Shown: positions 30,744-41,845 of the stretch, in pieces
Numbering within the stretch: position 1 is the stretch's first letter
Layout of the letters: every line of letters begins with the position of its first letter
DNA from: Leishmania donovani
Taxonomy: Eukaryota; Euglenozoa; Kinetoplastea; Trypanosomatida; Trypanosomatidae
Assembly: GCF_000227135.1 (NCBI RefSeq)
Contig: NC_018255.1
Coordinates: forward strand, 236,831 to 300,830
Direction of reading: 5' to 3'
DNA length: 64,000 bases
The notes under the pieces: generated by a model
Seen by the model: the letters and a program-made list of their open reading frames with translations, nothing else
Databases searched by the model: none
What the model was told of the DNA's origin: nothing
Position numbers and translations under genes: made by a program

Positions 30744-32128
30744 TGCCTACGCCGATGGGAGAACCAGCGAAAGACGATGTGGGGGTACAAAATTGGGAGG
30801 GGGGCCTTGTGGCAGAAATCAAAGCCCTTCAGAGAGTCTAAAGAGTGAATAATAGGGAGGAAAGAGAGACGAAAAGAAAAGGCAGTGGGTGATGGGAAGG
30901 GGGGGCTGTACAGGTGTGTCGGGAGAGCCGACGCGTCCCACCTCCGTACGCGATCACGTAAGAGAGTGTCGGAAGGACAAGCGAGCGACAACTGAGAATA
31001 ATAAAAAAGAGGAGAGTCCCGAATGGGACGACACACACACGCGGCGGCAGCGGCGGCGGCGTGGCAACGGAGAGCGTGACTGTGAGCACGAAAGCAACGA
31101 AAAAAAAAAGGAAATGGAGGTAGTGTGGAGGGCGCGCTGTGCCCGGTCAGCGCTGGGGGGCAACAGAAATAGAAACGCCCACCAAAATGGAAGGGGGTGG
31201 GTGGCCCAGATAACGTCACGGTCAATGGCGACGTGAAGGCCTTCAGTGGGGGAGGAACGTTGAGAAAGACAGGGGTGTGAATGGTGTTCGAAACAGCGAG
31301 TGTATCTAAACCTCTTCGACGCAGAACATCTGCATGTGAAAGGGTGCGAAGGGAAACAATAAGGGTAGTGCGCATATACGTTTTTTTTTTGCGTATGAGG
31401 ATGTACGTGTGAGATAGCATAGGAGATCGTGTCATAGCGATGTGAGGTGCGCCCGGTATCACACAAACACAGGCAGAGAAGGAGGGAGAGATGGGCGAAG
31501 AGAAGCAAAGGAAAAAAGAGGGCGACAACGAGGGGCATTGCACACACTCGGCGTTGGCGCATCGCACAGAAGGTAACAGAAAAACGCGGGCAGGTTCTAC
31601 GACATCGGCACGCGAGTATGCCTGAAGGAGGAGCGAAGAACAGGAGGTGACGGTGCTACAAAAGAAAACGAGGACCGCTTCGACGGCAAGGGCCAGGCAC
31701 ACCCACACAGGGGAGTAATCCTCGCAGTCCTTATGAACCTAGCATAGACACTGGTACCAAAAATGCACACCTGCGTTCGCCTACTGTACGTATACTCGTC
31801 TTTTGTCTTGCAGCAGCACCAGCAGCAGCGGTGGCCTCAACAACAAGAGGTGCAAAAAGAGCCCGCATGCATTCTCGCACTGATGAACAACAAAAAAGTC
31901 AAAAAGCCCTCACACAAACACACAGGTGGAGCAAGAGAGAGGATACATCAGCCCTCGTGTCGGCATATCATCGGACTCTGGGGAGCGGCGGAGGCCACGG
32001 TAGACGAAGGAAGAGGCATAAAGCTGAGGGAGCGTTGGGGTCAGTCGGTAAGAAGGCTTCGTCAGAATGGCCTCTGCCCCTCTCCTCATCCTCGCACGCA
32101 TACACCCCACTCCGCTCCTGCACCGGCC
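30744..32128. other. Intergenic region
   Basis: No supported gene. Mixed purine-rich plus-strand sequence. A T-run lies at about 31380-31389. Frames here, including a 365-codon minus frame running into the BTB gene, are low-complexity. Confidence 0.6.
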
Positions 32129-32881
32129 TCACATCCCATCCACTAGCTCCAAGCACTCCGCATCGTCTTCGTCATCTACCTCGAAGGCAGCTGATGCAGT
32201 AGTGTTCTCTGTGCGTACTCTCTTCTCCGCCGGGACGCTATCGTGACGCTGTCCATCAAGGGTGCGCTGGGCTGAAAGAACTGCGCCCACAGAAGCATGC
32301 GGCTCCATGCAGCTGTCGCCAGCGCCATCGAAGTCGTTGAACGTGTCTACGGCGTCGCATCCTCTTTGGCGACCGGTAAGGGGATCCGAGTGCCACGTGT
32401 CTGAGCGAGCGGAGTCATCATTATGGGGCACGGAGCCGCGAACAGGGAGGTTGCACGCCGGCGCGGGTCGCGTCCCTGCCGCCGCGGCGCTCCTCGACGC
32501 CGTAGCACCAGCAGCGGCACTCGTCGCTTTATCAGGCAGCAAGAGACCGGCAAGGTTCTGTAAGCACGCAATCAGCATCGGCGGCACCTTGGAAGAGATG
32601 ACCAGGACTGTGATGTCCGTGAAGAACAGAAGCGCATCGGTGGTCAATACATCGGGGTAGCGGTTGGTGATGTCCCCGTGCAGAGCACAGTAACAGGAGC
32701 CGCTGCCGTCACGCAGGAGCACCGTGGAGTCAGCGGCGCTCTCTGTCACTAGGCGCGTCATGAGTCCACCGCAGCACGCCACTTTGGCCGACCGTGAGTA
32801 CTTGCTGTTGATCTCGGAGAGGTGCGTTAGCACGACGCCCTTTTCCCTTGCGAGCGACTCGAGAACTGTTTCTGGATCCAT
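32129..32881 (-). CDS. HROB-like OB-fold protein (candidate recombination/replication factor)
   Basis: A 250-aa protein. Residues about 32-115 look like an OB fold: a first strand pair (VACCGGLMTRLV), a turn with VLLRDGSGSCYCALHGD, and a hydrophobic last strand pair (LLFFTDITVLVISS). The pattern of a polar DGSG turn followed by ALHGD resembles the OB domain of HROB (MCM8IP, DUF4539), where the motif is DPTGEM.GT.H. HROB loads MCM8-MCM9 during homologous recombination in animals. The remainder is disordered with an acidic end (VDDEDDAECLE). The assignment is by pattern resemblance and should be treated as tentative. The frame is open to 33145, but a near-perfect acceptor lies just upstream of the ATG at 32881, so the long extension is 5' flank. 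Confidence 0.72.
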   Translation of the reverse strand: MDPETVLESLAREKGVVLTHLSEINSKYSRSAKVACCGGLMTRLVTESAADSTVLLRDGSGSCYCALHGDITNRYPDVLTTDALLFFTDITVLVISSKVPPMLIACLQNLAGLLLPDKATSAAAGATASRSAAAAGTRPAPACNLPVRGSVPHNDDSARSDTWHSDPLTGRQRGCDAVDTFNDFDGAGDSCMEPHASVGAVLSAQRTLDGQRHDSVPAEKRVRTENTTASAAFEVDDEDDAECLELVDGM

Positions 32882-34071
32882 GGCACCGCTGCAGCTGAAA
32901 CGACGGACGCCAAGTGTAGAAGAGAGAAAGAAGGAGAAAAACGGGGTTACAGTGCAAGCGCGGCAGGGGCGGAGGCTCCTACAGTCGATCCTGCGATCCC
33001 GTGAAGAGAGGATGGAGACGACGATATGCACGGGCGACTGACGCTTCACGTGGAAGGAGGTCGAAGTGGCTCGGATGAAGAGGAGTTGAGCAAACATGGA
33101 AAGAAAAGGTGGCGGAGCAAGGCCCCTGCGTGAAGTCAACCCCATCAGGCATCATAATCGAGAAACAAGGAGACGCTTCGAATCAGTGTTTCGCAGGTAT
33201 ACCGCGTCGCATCGTGAAGATGCGCGGTTCCGGTGCACACCGCAGAGAGCGCGTATGACGTGTCCCAGTGCGATGCCGACGTGCAGGCAACCCTCACTTG
33301 AGTGGATTTGCGAGGTAAGATGGCGGCACCACATGTGATCCCCCTTCAAGGAAAGTGATACAGTCCGGTGTGTCGGGGAGGGAGGCGGGCGCGCGCTTGC
33401 CCTGGAGAGGGTGTCTATAAGTTTGGCCAGCGACTTTCTTTCGTACGCAGTGAGAAACGGTGAACATGAAAAAATGGGCCGCCAAAAAAAGGGGGGAAAA
33501 ACGCAACGGAGAAACCGAAAAAGGGGGAGAGAGAACAAAGCGCGTCGAGGGCCCCCCCCGAAGAACGCTAACAAGCACGCGTGAGTGCACACGGGGATGA
33601 GAGAGGAAGGCACACGCAGCACTGCGCACCCCTTCCCCACGCCGCCCCACGCCGACTCCATCCCGGCAGTCACTGCCACCGTTGCGCGCTATTGGTGCCG
33701 TCGCTGTGAGCAAAGACAGAAAAGGGAAAAGTGCATAGCGCGCCGAACGAGGGAAGGGGTGGGGAGAGACGATCGGGGCGGTTGGCGGGAGATCTGATGC
33801 GGAGAAGTGGGCTGCAGGATAGGCAACAAGAACAAAGCAGAAAGAACCGTCTTATCCGCGCATTCACCCCTACCGCTGCTCCTCTACCTACCCACCCCTC
33901 CACCGCAGTCATGATCACTCTCGCTAGGCGTCACTCCGCCTCAAAAGCAACCCAATCACCGCATGCATTGTGCAATGAGGAGCTCAGCGTAGCGCACTAA
34001 ACACTGATACTCATGAGCGTCGAGCTCGTACGTTCTGTTTTTCCCCCTTAGAGCTCCCATTACCATCATTC
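32882..34071. other. Intergenic region
   Basis: No supported gene. It contains the OB-fold gene acceptor on the minus strand. The rest is low-complexity with G- and A-runs near 33480-33560. Confidence 0.6.
32895..32946 (-). promoter_or_regulatory. Predicted spliced-leader acceptor for OB-fold gene
   Basis: The minus strand carries a long tract (CCGTTTTTCTCCTTCTTTCT and more C/T) and then CGTTTCAG, with AG at 32896-32895. It lies 14 nt before the chosen ATG at 32881, giving a very short 5' UTR. Confidence 0.75.
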
Positions 34072-35829
34072 TCAGACATAGAAGTACAGCACCGCCGCGG
34101 CGAGGGCCATGCGCAGCACCCGGCGCATGCATGTGCGGGCGGCCGCGTTCTTCGAGAGCTGATTGTCAAGGTAGCGATGCAGCAAAAGAGTGAGCCCGAG
34201 CGAAGATGCCCTGCTTTGATGATTGTACAGTCCCCATGCGATTAGCCCAAGTGCCACTGTCAGGAGAAGTCGCGGGTAGCGCATTGCGGCGAACGCGATG
34301 CCACCCTCGCTGCTCTGTGCATCGGCCTGCGCTGCTGCAAGCATTTCCTGTAACTCCGACGCTGTCACTGGCGCCGGGCTCTGGTGCCGACGCCGCAACG
34401 CCATCTCCAACTCGAAGATCGTGTCTTCGTCACGGCGCTCCTGCTCTGAGCGTGCAAAGGACTCGATGATAGACTTGCCGAACCACACCACGCTGCACAC
34501 CACGAACCAGTTCATCGCCTGCACGAGCAGCGACTCCGGCTCCTCCAACTCCGGCGCCGTCGCAGACACATCGCCGCCTTTAGCGCGCTTCGCGATGCTC
34601 TCGCGTGCCCGCACAACTGCCGAGAGAGCCTTCTCCACCGCCGCCTCCACTCGAAAAAAGGAGGGTAGCAAAGATGCAGCACTGCTGCCCAAGCGTTGCA
34701 TGATGCGCTCGATGATGTCGCCGGAAAAGAGAACAATGAAAAAGACCGCCTGCAAGTTGACCTTGATCACTGCCTTGCCGATCAAGGTGGCAGAGAAGAA
34801 GGTAGAGAAGGGCATCAGGAATTGCCCGCACGCCATGCCGCATAGGTCATACGCCATATTAGGCCATGCGGCCAGCAGCAAGATGGCCCAGAAGCCGTAG
34901 CGGCGCACCTTTTGAAGCGTCCAGTTCGTCGCGAGAGACATCATGTCGTAGGCAGCGGCAGACTCCTGCAGATCATCCTCATGGCGGCCCTGCAACGCAG
35001 CAGCGTAGCTCAGCGCGTACGGCGGAACCTCGCCCAGGGCAGTGCCAGCACCCCACAGCATGCACGCTGGCACCACCTTGACCAAGTACTCCACTAGCGA
35101 CATCTTGCTCGCAGCGAGTTCAGGCTGACTCTCCGGCGCGAGGCACACGAAGAGGCGCTGACGTGGGCCGTAGAAGAAATTGGTCGGATACGTCCAGAAG
35201 TTCGCATTGCCGCAGCGCTGCACCGCCGCACACGTGCGGTAAATGTGAGGAAAGAGGAAGAGAAGGCCAGAGTGCATGCCGGTGCCGAGGCCGATCGACG
35301 ACAGCACGCCAAGCACAACCCAGTAAAGCGCATCGGCCAGCCAGTACTCCATCTCGCGCCACCAGCCGTTTGCCACGGCAGCGCAGTACCACTGCCCTTC
35401 GCTGGCGGTCGACTGCCACCATTCACTGAACTGATCCACGCTTACGGCCGTGCGGCTGCCTAGGATCTGATCAGCAATGGCAGCAGCGCCGTCACCTCCG
35501 CGCTGCTTCAGGACTGTGGAGTAATACGAGCTCATCTCTGCCGCAGTGACCTGGCCGTCCCGGTTCAGATCAAACGCAGAGAACACCGCCGCCGCAGGGG
35601 AGGGCACAATATAGTAAGACACGAGGCACAATATCACCATCAGCGGCAAAAGCACGGTATTAAAGAGGGGCCTGCTTAGAGCCGCCTCTATATAGTGCAC
35701 CGCACCTTGAATGCTGTATGAGAGAAAGAGCAGGGTGGTGCGAAGAGGCCGGTGGATGAGACCGAGGCCTCTCCGCTCGCTTGCAAGGATTGCCTGGGCC
35801 TGTTCCAGCTCACTCGCCATTGTGGACAT
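34072..35829 (-). CDS. VMP1: VMP1-like ER membrane protein with an EF-hand
   Basis: A 585-aa polytopic membrane protein. Residues about 165-390 match VMP1 of the VTT/DedA superfamily: GVLSSIGLGTGMHSGLLFLFP (174-194), LWGAGTALGEVPPY (258-271), and a FWAILLLAAWPN...DLCGMACG stretch, then FSTFFSATLIGKAVIK. VMP1 is an ER phospholipid scramblase needed for autophagosome formation and ER-membrane contacts. Between an N-terminal hydrophobic region (about 55-76) and the VMP1 core there is a canonical calcium-binding EF-hand loop at 87-98 (D-x-N-x-D-G-x-V-x-x-x-E), followed by a probable degenerate partner ending SVDQFSEWW. I know of no EF-hand in animal VMP1, so this looks like a lineage-specific fusion. 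The C-terminus has further hydrophobic helices. Start at the ATG 35829; Met4 is an alternative. Confidence 0.87.
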   Translation of the reverse strand: MSTMASELEQAQAILASERRGLGLIHRPLRTTLLFLSYSIQGAVHYIEAALSRPLFNTVLLPLMVILCLVSYYIVPSPAAAVFSAFDLNRDGQVTAAEMSSYYSTVLKQRGGDGAAAIADQILGSRTAVSVDQFSEWWQSTASEGQWYCAAVANGWWREMEYWLADALYWVVLGVLSSIGLGTGMHSGLLFLFPHIYRTCAAVQRCGNANFWTYPTNFFYGPRQRLFVCLAPESQPELAASKMSLVEYLVKVVPACMLWGAGTALGEVPPYALSYAAALQGRHEDDLQESAAAYDMMSLATNWTLQKVRRYGFWAILLLAAWPNMAYDLCGMACGQFLMPFSTFFSATLIGKAVIKVNLQAVFFIVLFSGDIIERIMQRLGSSAASLLPSFFRVEAAVEKALSAVVRARESIAKRAKGGDVSATAPELEEPESLLVQAMNWFVVCSVVWFGKSIIESFARSEQERRDEDTIFELEMALRRRHQSPAPVTASELQEMLAAAQADAQSSEGGIAFAAMRYPRLLLTVALGLIAWGLYNHQSRASSLGLTLLLHRYLDNQLSKNAAARTCMRRVLRMALAAAVLYFYV

Positions 35830-37140
35830 CCTCCGTTTCTCACGTCGGTCTGCGTGTGTGTGTGTGTGTGGGTGTGGGTGTTTCTATGGCACGTCTGTTC
35901 TGTTCAATGCACGTCGGCACTCCTTCGCTACTCTTTTTCTTACATCCTGACAACGTGCGCCGCACGCCCCCCCCCCAGTCACACACATCGATACGTGTGC
36001 AAGAGAGAAATTCAAGCGAACGTGTGAGATGTCACGCACGCACGGTGTTTCACCGGGTGACGACGAGTGAGGGCACATCAACGGTTCACAGCAGCGGGGA
36101 AAACGGAAAGAGGAGACGGGCGGGGGAGAGAAGATGGGCATGTCGAGAGGGAGATAGAGAGACAGTCGGCGGTGCACCCCATACCACACCATTCGGGTGC
36201 GTAGAGGTCTCTCCTTCGCGTCCGCACTTGCCGCCCGCATTGTGAGCTGGGAAAGGAGCGGAGTCGGAGAGGTCGACGTTTTAGTCGCAGTAGCAGCACC
36301 ACTAGTGGTGGGGACGAGGCGAGCAGGAGAGACGGCGCTGTGTCACTGGCGCAGAGATGCAAATTAAACAACAACAGTCGCACTCTTCGTCTGTTTGAAA
36401 GTGGGAGCATAAAGCTAAGCAACGTAGCTACCCATCGACTTGTGCACGTGCCTGTGATCCTAACCCTTGCACATCCCCCTCCCTTTTCCCCCACCCCACG
36501 TCAAATACGGAGCCGTCCTGCGGTGGCAGGCTCACCAGTCCTCCACCACCTGAGCGCTCAGCGGACTTTTGAATTTTATCGTCACTTCTTCTTTTCGTAT
36601 CGTTATAGTCGCCATATTTAGTCCGCGATTAACTCGCACGCACGCACGGAAACGCACATCATTGCACACGCCCATACAGGCGGCCCTTTAACCTTCGAAG
36701 AGCAAAAGGAAAGAACCGCACGGGTGATCGACGCGAGGCACAAGGCACAAGAGACAGTGAAGCACGGAGAACATTATCTCCCCTCCCCCCCTCCGCCTCA
36801 CGCTTTCTTTCCCTTCAGAGGGGTGCAGGTACGCGCCAACGCACGCACCCACGCGTGTCAATCTCGACAAGGAACAAAAAAAAAGGCAGCTCACGTACAC
36901 CCACGGGCGTGCTGAAGAAGTCAGGGACGGATAGCGGCCATCGCATGCCTTAGAACTTAAGCCGAATATTAATCGCGAAGTAACACTGTGAGTTGAACGA
37001 AAAGAGCACAGAGAAACGGAGAGTCGTTAATCGGGTCATCATCCAGCCCTCTCGCGCGCACGCACACACGCGGTGGCGCGGACAGGCACATCCGCAAAGC
37101 CGAACTGCCGTCCCCGTTTCAGAGCGTAGGAGGAAGTGCA
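35830..37140. other. Intergenic region
   Basis: No supported gene. It contains a TG run at about 35853-35868 and a run of 9 C near 35969-35977. Other frames are low-complexity. Confidence 0.6.
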
Positions 37141-38823
37141 TCATAGCTTGGTGCCGCGCACCACGCCTGGCCTCATGTCCCGTACGCCGACGAACTCACC
37201 CTCCGGCTTCGGCTGAAAACTGCGTGACTGGGACTTCTGCACCTGCATGCCGCGCTCGTACTTGCGGCGCTGGGCGACGCGTGGGTTCTTGCGGTCCTTC
37301 GGACGGGCCCTCGTGAGTCCACGGTGCGACTCGATCTTCTTGCCGACTTTGCGGCGATCTACCTCCTCCTGAGCAGGGCGGCGCGCCGAGGCGGCCGCGG
37401 CAGCGGCAGCCTTTCGAGAGGACTCGGCGGCCTGACGGGCACGCTCCTCCTCCCAAACCGCCTCGTAGTCTCCATCGCTGCAGTCGTCTCCGTCGTCCGC
37501 GCCTCCGAGGTCCATTTCGTCCTCGTCGCCGTCCATGTCGCCCATCCCATTCAAATCGTCCTCGTCATCGCCGTCATCGGAGTCCACTGCGGCGGGTTTT
37601 GATGGCTGTTTCGATGTGCGCTGGCGGCTCAGCACGTCCCCAGCCTTCTTCTGGCGGCGGCGCAGAACCTCCATGAGAGAGAGACCCTCCTCGCCTTCAA
37701 CTTCGTCGGCACCCCCGCCGTCCTTGTCGGCGCCGCCGGCAATGCGAGAGAAGAACTGGTCCTCGTCCTCCTGGTAGCTGACGGGCGCTATCGCGGAGCT
37801 GGCGGTGTTGCTGTTGTTGAGCGCGGACGCCTTCTTGGTGCGCACACGCGTCATGGCAGCCTGCTCTTCCCGCTCCAGCTCCTCTGCCTCCTTCATGTGG
37901 CGCAACTGCTGGCGGCGCTCGCGGGCCTCGGTGTTCTGCATGGCGCGAGAGGACTCGAAGGCGCCACCCTCGCCGGACTGCAGCGGACGAAGCTCATTCA
38001 GGTGTGCAGCTGCTGTGGATTTGCCGCTGATGAGGCGGTTCAGTGAGTATTGCAGCTTCTCCTCCAGAGGCCACATCTTCTCCAGGTACACACGAATCTC
38101 CACCAAGTGGTCAATCACGGGGTGGCCGGCTACCTTTCGGCCCTCCGACTTGAGGAGGAGGTAGAAGGTTACGTGCATGCAGTAGCTCAGCATGAGCTGA
38201 ACCTTGGTTTCTAAGAAAGAGACAAGATTCTTGTCCGAGGGGGATACCTTACGCTCGTAGAGCAGCTCGTGAAGCGGCTGCGCGAGTGTCTTGACCTCGG
38301 CCATGTACGTCTTTAGGTCCAGCAGCAGCTTCAGCAGCTCCGGTGACTCCTTCTTGAGCACCGCCAGCCGCTCTGCCGTGGTAAGAGCGGCAAAGTCGCG
38401 CTCGACGGCCTCGATTACTGGCGCAGCATCGAGCGCGTCTAAAGAACTCTTCTTGGCCACATCGTCACGCCGCGAAGACAAGTGAGCCACCGACACGCCG
38501 GCCACGTCGAAGTCTTCCTCGGTTGTCTTCTTGCGCAGCCCCTTCTCCGTCACCACCGCTAACTCTTCCTCTTCCTGGAATCCGCCGTTCTCGTCGTCGC
38601 CGTATCCGTCGAGGCGGTGCGCGTCCGAGGGCAGAACGGCGAACATATCCTCCTCCTCTACGCCATCCTCTCGGGTGGCCTTGCGGCTGCAGCGGTTGTG
38701 CACGACATCGTCGTCGTTGACATACGCACCCGCGTCCCCAATGTCGAGGTCGAGATCCTCAACGATATTGTCGCTGGCCTCCTTGCGCGACCGCTTCTTA
38801 CCCCCCTTTGCTCCCCTTGGCAT
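37141..38823 (-). CDS. SAS10: SAS10/UTP3, small-subunit processome component
   Basis: A 560-aa, highly charged protein. Residues about 155-265 fit the Sas10/Utp3/C1D helical domain (ESPELLKLLLDLK, then LSYCMHVTFYLLLKSEG). A long acidic and Glu/Lys-rich middle follows, with a cluster of Asp/Gly near 440-470. The last 75 residues form the Sas10 C-terminal domain: KKIESHRGLTRARPKDRKNP and RVAQRRKYERG, ending GVRDMRPGV. SAS10 joins the nucleolar SSU processome (U3 snoRNP) for 18S rRNA maturation. The N-terminus MPRGAKGGKKRSRK looks nuclear. The frame runs to 38901 (GTG), but a CCGCAG acceptor at about 38867 lies in the extension, so the ATG at 38823 is used. Confidence 0.93.
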   Translation of the reverse strand: MPRGAKGGKKRSRKEASDNIVEDLDLDIGDAGAYVNDDDVVHNRCSRKATREDGVEEEDMFAVLPSDAHRLDGYGDDENGGFQEEEELAVVTEKGLRKKTTEEDFDVAGVSVAHLSSRRDDVAKKSSLDALDAAPVIEAVERDFAALTTAERLAVLKKESPELLKLLLDLKTYMAEVKTLAQPLHELLYERKVSPSDKNLVSFLETKVQLMLSYCMHVTFYLLLKSEGRKVAGHPVIDHLVEIRVYLEKMWPLEEKLQYSLNRLISGKSTAAAHLNELRPLQSGEGGAFESSRAMQNTEARERRQQLRHMKEAEELEREEQAAMTRVRTKKASALNNSNTASSAIAPVSYQEDEDQFFSRIAGGADKDGGGADEVEGEEGLSLMEVLRRRQKKAGDVLSRQRTSKQPSKPAAVDSDDGDDEDDLNGMGDMDGDEDEMDLGGADDGDDCSDGDYEAVWEEERARQAAESSRKAAAAAAASARRPAQEEVDRRKVGKKIESHRGLTRARPKDRKNPRVAQRRKYERGMQVQKSQSRSFQPKPEGEFVGVRDMRPGVVRGTKL

Positions 38824-39951
38824 CGATAAAAAATGACGGAATGCGAAACAGCAAAAGACGAGAAAACTGCGGAAAGCAGAGGGCGCCGATAAGCAGCACA
38901 CCGACGGCGAGACAGAGCCTGAAGCAGCAGAGCACGGTAACCTACTGCTTAAAGCCTCCCTCTCTCTCGAAGTTCGTGTGGCTGCTCTTATACAGGCTTG
39001 CGTGTGTAGAGGAGTGCGCGTTTATATGTGCGCTGCAACGGATAGCGAGGAAAGAGTTGACAGAGGGACGAGGCAACCGAGTCAAGTCTCATCGGGGTGT
39101 GTGAGTGTGGTCGTATGTTTGTGGGGAAGGGGCGAGGGGGTACGGAAGAGGGAGAGAGAATAATGTGGGGTGCAGCAGACGCAAACGAAAAAGACTTGCA
39201 CACGTGATGGAGCTGCGTCACTTCTGGCGACGGGGCACTGCGACATCCTGGGCCGTTCCTGTATCCCTCCGCCGCTCCTCCACGGCAACGAGTGCTGTGG
39301 AAAGAAGAAATAGAGACACAAACACACAGGCGAAGCCTCACACCGCGACAGAAGTGAAGCAGCGTCCATAGGCGGCACAGCGGCCGTGGCGCCACCACCA
39401 CGTGCCCCCTCTTGCCCCGTTGCAGAGCACGAGCAATGTGCAAGGATATAAAAAGGTGAAGCAGCACGCCCACGCACACAGGGAAAAGCCACAAAAAGAA
39501 GAGGAAAAAAAAGAACGAAAACACCGCGCAGTCTCGTCAACAGAGGCCTACGAAGGGTACGATGTGCTCTTTCTCCTTGTGTTGATTCGAAGATTTACTT
39601 CGCCCTTTGAGCTTCTTGGTGGGCGTGTGCACGGATGCACCTCGTTCGCTTATACTGTGAAAACAGGGAGGGGGACGGATACGGCAAAGAGGGTGTAAAA
39701 TATAATAAAAAAGGCAACGGCAAGCAGTGCAACAGTGCGCTGCTGCAGACGACGGAGTGAGCACGCACTCCTGCACCAACGTGCGCGCACCCAGTTGCTC
39801 ACTTGCAGCAACAATCGCCAGGCGTGGTAGCCTCTTCACGTGCACACCGTAGGCACATACCCAAACCCCTCGGCATCCACGCCAGGCATGTGGAATTCAA
39901 AAAAAAAGGTAAACCACAGTCCACCCAGTATCACTGCACCAACCACCTCCT
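38824..39951. other. Intergenic region
   Basis: No supported gene. Purine-rich plus strand with A-runs. The SAS10 acceptor is at its left end. Confidence 0.6.
38867..38884 (-). promoter_or_regulatory. Predicted spliced-leader acceptor for SAS10
   Basis: The minus strand reads CCCTCTGCTTTCCGCAG with AG at 38868-38867. It lies between the upstream GTG of the open frame and the ATG at 38823. Confidence 0.6.
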
Positions 39952-40509
39952 CTATCCCCAGAGCTCCGCTGCGTCTACAGCTGGCCCGTACACGCCACGG
40001 CTCGACACCCCATGCTCCTTACACCAGCGGCCACGCACCCGTTGCAGTTTCATGTACCAGCCCCAGAATTCGTGTGTGCGCAGCTGCTCAACCAATCGCC
40101 GGTCGCGATGCATCTTCTTCGCGTAGTCGATACGCTTCTCTTGCGCGTGTTCGAACACGACGCGCGGCGTCATGGGCATCACTGGCAGGTGTCGAGATTC
40201 GCGCTGCGGCTTTGGATGGTTGGCGAGAATCTTGTGCACATCGCTAAAGCCCTGATACATGCCTGGTGCCGGCGAGGCGGGCACACGCCCTTGGTAGTCC
40301 ATTCCGTGTTTAGCTAAGTACTTGTGGCGGAAATCAGAGACCCAAAATGATGGACGCGCGAAATCCTCGTTCAGCACGGTGCGCCAAAACATGCGGTTGT
40401 ATGGATTCGTACGAGAGCTACTCCAACGACGCTCATAGTTGCGCGCGCGCGGCGGCACCGGATAGGCCTGAAGCGCCTTGCGGCAAAGCAGTGATGTACG
40501 CTGCAACAT
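39952..40509 (-). CDS. Unknown protein with mitochondrial-type presequence
   Basis: A 185-aa basic protein. The first 35 residues (MLQRTSLLCRKALQAYPVPP and on) are rich in Arg, Ser and Ala with no acidic residue before the RNYERRW stretch, which fits a mitochondrial import signal. The rest is rich in Arg, His, Trp and Tyr (for example NRMFWRTVL, FWVSDFRHKYL, EFWGWYMKLQRVRGRW), a composition common in kinetoplastid mitoribosomal or RNA-processing proteins. No known domain is recognised, so a mitoribosomal role is only a guess. The frame extends to 40608 through a hydrophobic stretch, but a GCAAG acceptor-like site and pyrimidine tract lie there; the ATG at 40509 is preferred. Confidence 0.8.
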   Translation of the reverse strand: MLQRTSLLCRKALQAYPVPPRARNYERRWSSSRTNPYNRMFWRTVLNEDFARPSFWVSDFRHKYLAKHGMDYQGRVPASPAPGMYQGFSDVHKILANHPKPQRESRHLPVMPMTPRVVFEHAQEKRIDYAKKMHRDRRLVEQLRTHEFWGWYMKLQRVRGRWCKEHGVSSRGVYGPAVDAAELWG

Positions 40510-41845
40510 CGTGTGTAATCTCTCCCTTCCTCTCTTGCGCAGAAGCACCGCCCCCGAGTCGCAAAGCACAACGTGCAAAAACAAAACAGAGGAAAACCAC
40601 AGCAACACCGATTAAGGCAGTCGCCGTAGATGCAGATCGTGGGTGATAGACGCATGTTATATATATATGTGTGTGTGTGTGTGCAGTTGTAGGCATACAG
40701 ACGCACACACACACGCACGTGCGTGAGGGCCATCGTGCCAGGGATGCAATAGATAGCCAACCAGCCACGCAACCCCCATCACGCAGGAATGGCAGTGCCA
40801 GATTACAAGCAAAAACGAAAAGGGATTCAGGAAAAATAATGAGACGGAGGGAAAGTGAAGCGAGCTTGTATGATACGACGCATAGAACCAGCAAAGAGGG
40901 AGAGGACGGTCTCGCCACACGCGTACGGAAAGTACGGCGCGATCGCGATAGAGGCAGGAAAACGAGCAGTGACAGCGATGGTGTGACTGTGTATGCGCAT
41001 GTGGCTTTCACCGAGAGAGACGCGATCTCTGGAATAGGCACTCGGTGCGCCTACTGTCAGCGCACCAACAAAGGTCCTCTGGTGTATCTGATGCACCTCT
41101 CTCCACCACACAGCCCGATTGTTGTTGGTGCTACGACTGATACACTGTTTATGGCTTTGGCTCCGCGAGGCGTTGTTTCACAGCAGGAGCTCCTCGGCCA
41201 AAGCAATCAACGGCGGGAAAGCGCTATTATACATATGCGTGCATGTCAAGGCTGGAGCTCTCTGACAAGATGGGGAGACGAGGAAAGAGGATCAGAGGGC
41301 AGCGTGCGACAGGGAAATCGGCTCGCCTAGCAACAGGGGCGATGCCCCTCTCGGTCGCTTCATCCTACCTTCTCGCCGGCCCGCTCTCCTTTCCCTCTTC
41401 TCCATGGCAGCGTCGTGAAGACACAGAGGCACGACAAGAGCAACCGCAAATAATGAAAAAAGGCGAACACAAGCGAAACGTGTATCTGAAGCATCATCAT
41501 CACATACATACACATGCGCAGTGAGGTAGAGTCAGACAGAACAGACTCAGATGCGCACACAAGCACTCGAGTCTGAGCGGCATGCATCTGAGCAGGCAAA
41601 CGGACAAAGAAGGGGAAGTGGGGTGACAGATGCGAGAGGCAAAACAGAAAAAGAGAGCATACAAGAAACGCTTGCGTGGTGCGTGCGTGCAGTTCTGTGA
41701 GACACAGACACGCATACTCAGCGTCTGGAGTCATCCTCGGAGCTGCACCGCGCGCAGGAAATCAAAACGATGTCGGCACCGAGGGCGTTGCCCCCCGTAG
41801 CGCCTTTTTCGTCGCCGCTCTGCTCGTCTTGAGTCATGAGTTTCC
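40510..41845. other. Intergenic region
   Basis: No supported gene. It contains a TA run passing directly into a TG run at about 40655-40682 and CA-rich sequence after it. Confidence 0.6.
40655..40682. repeat. Compound (TA)n(TG)n microsatellite
   Basis: About six TA units followed directly by about seven TG units on the plus strand, in the 5' flank of the mitochondrial-type protein gene. Confidence 0.88.
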
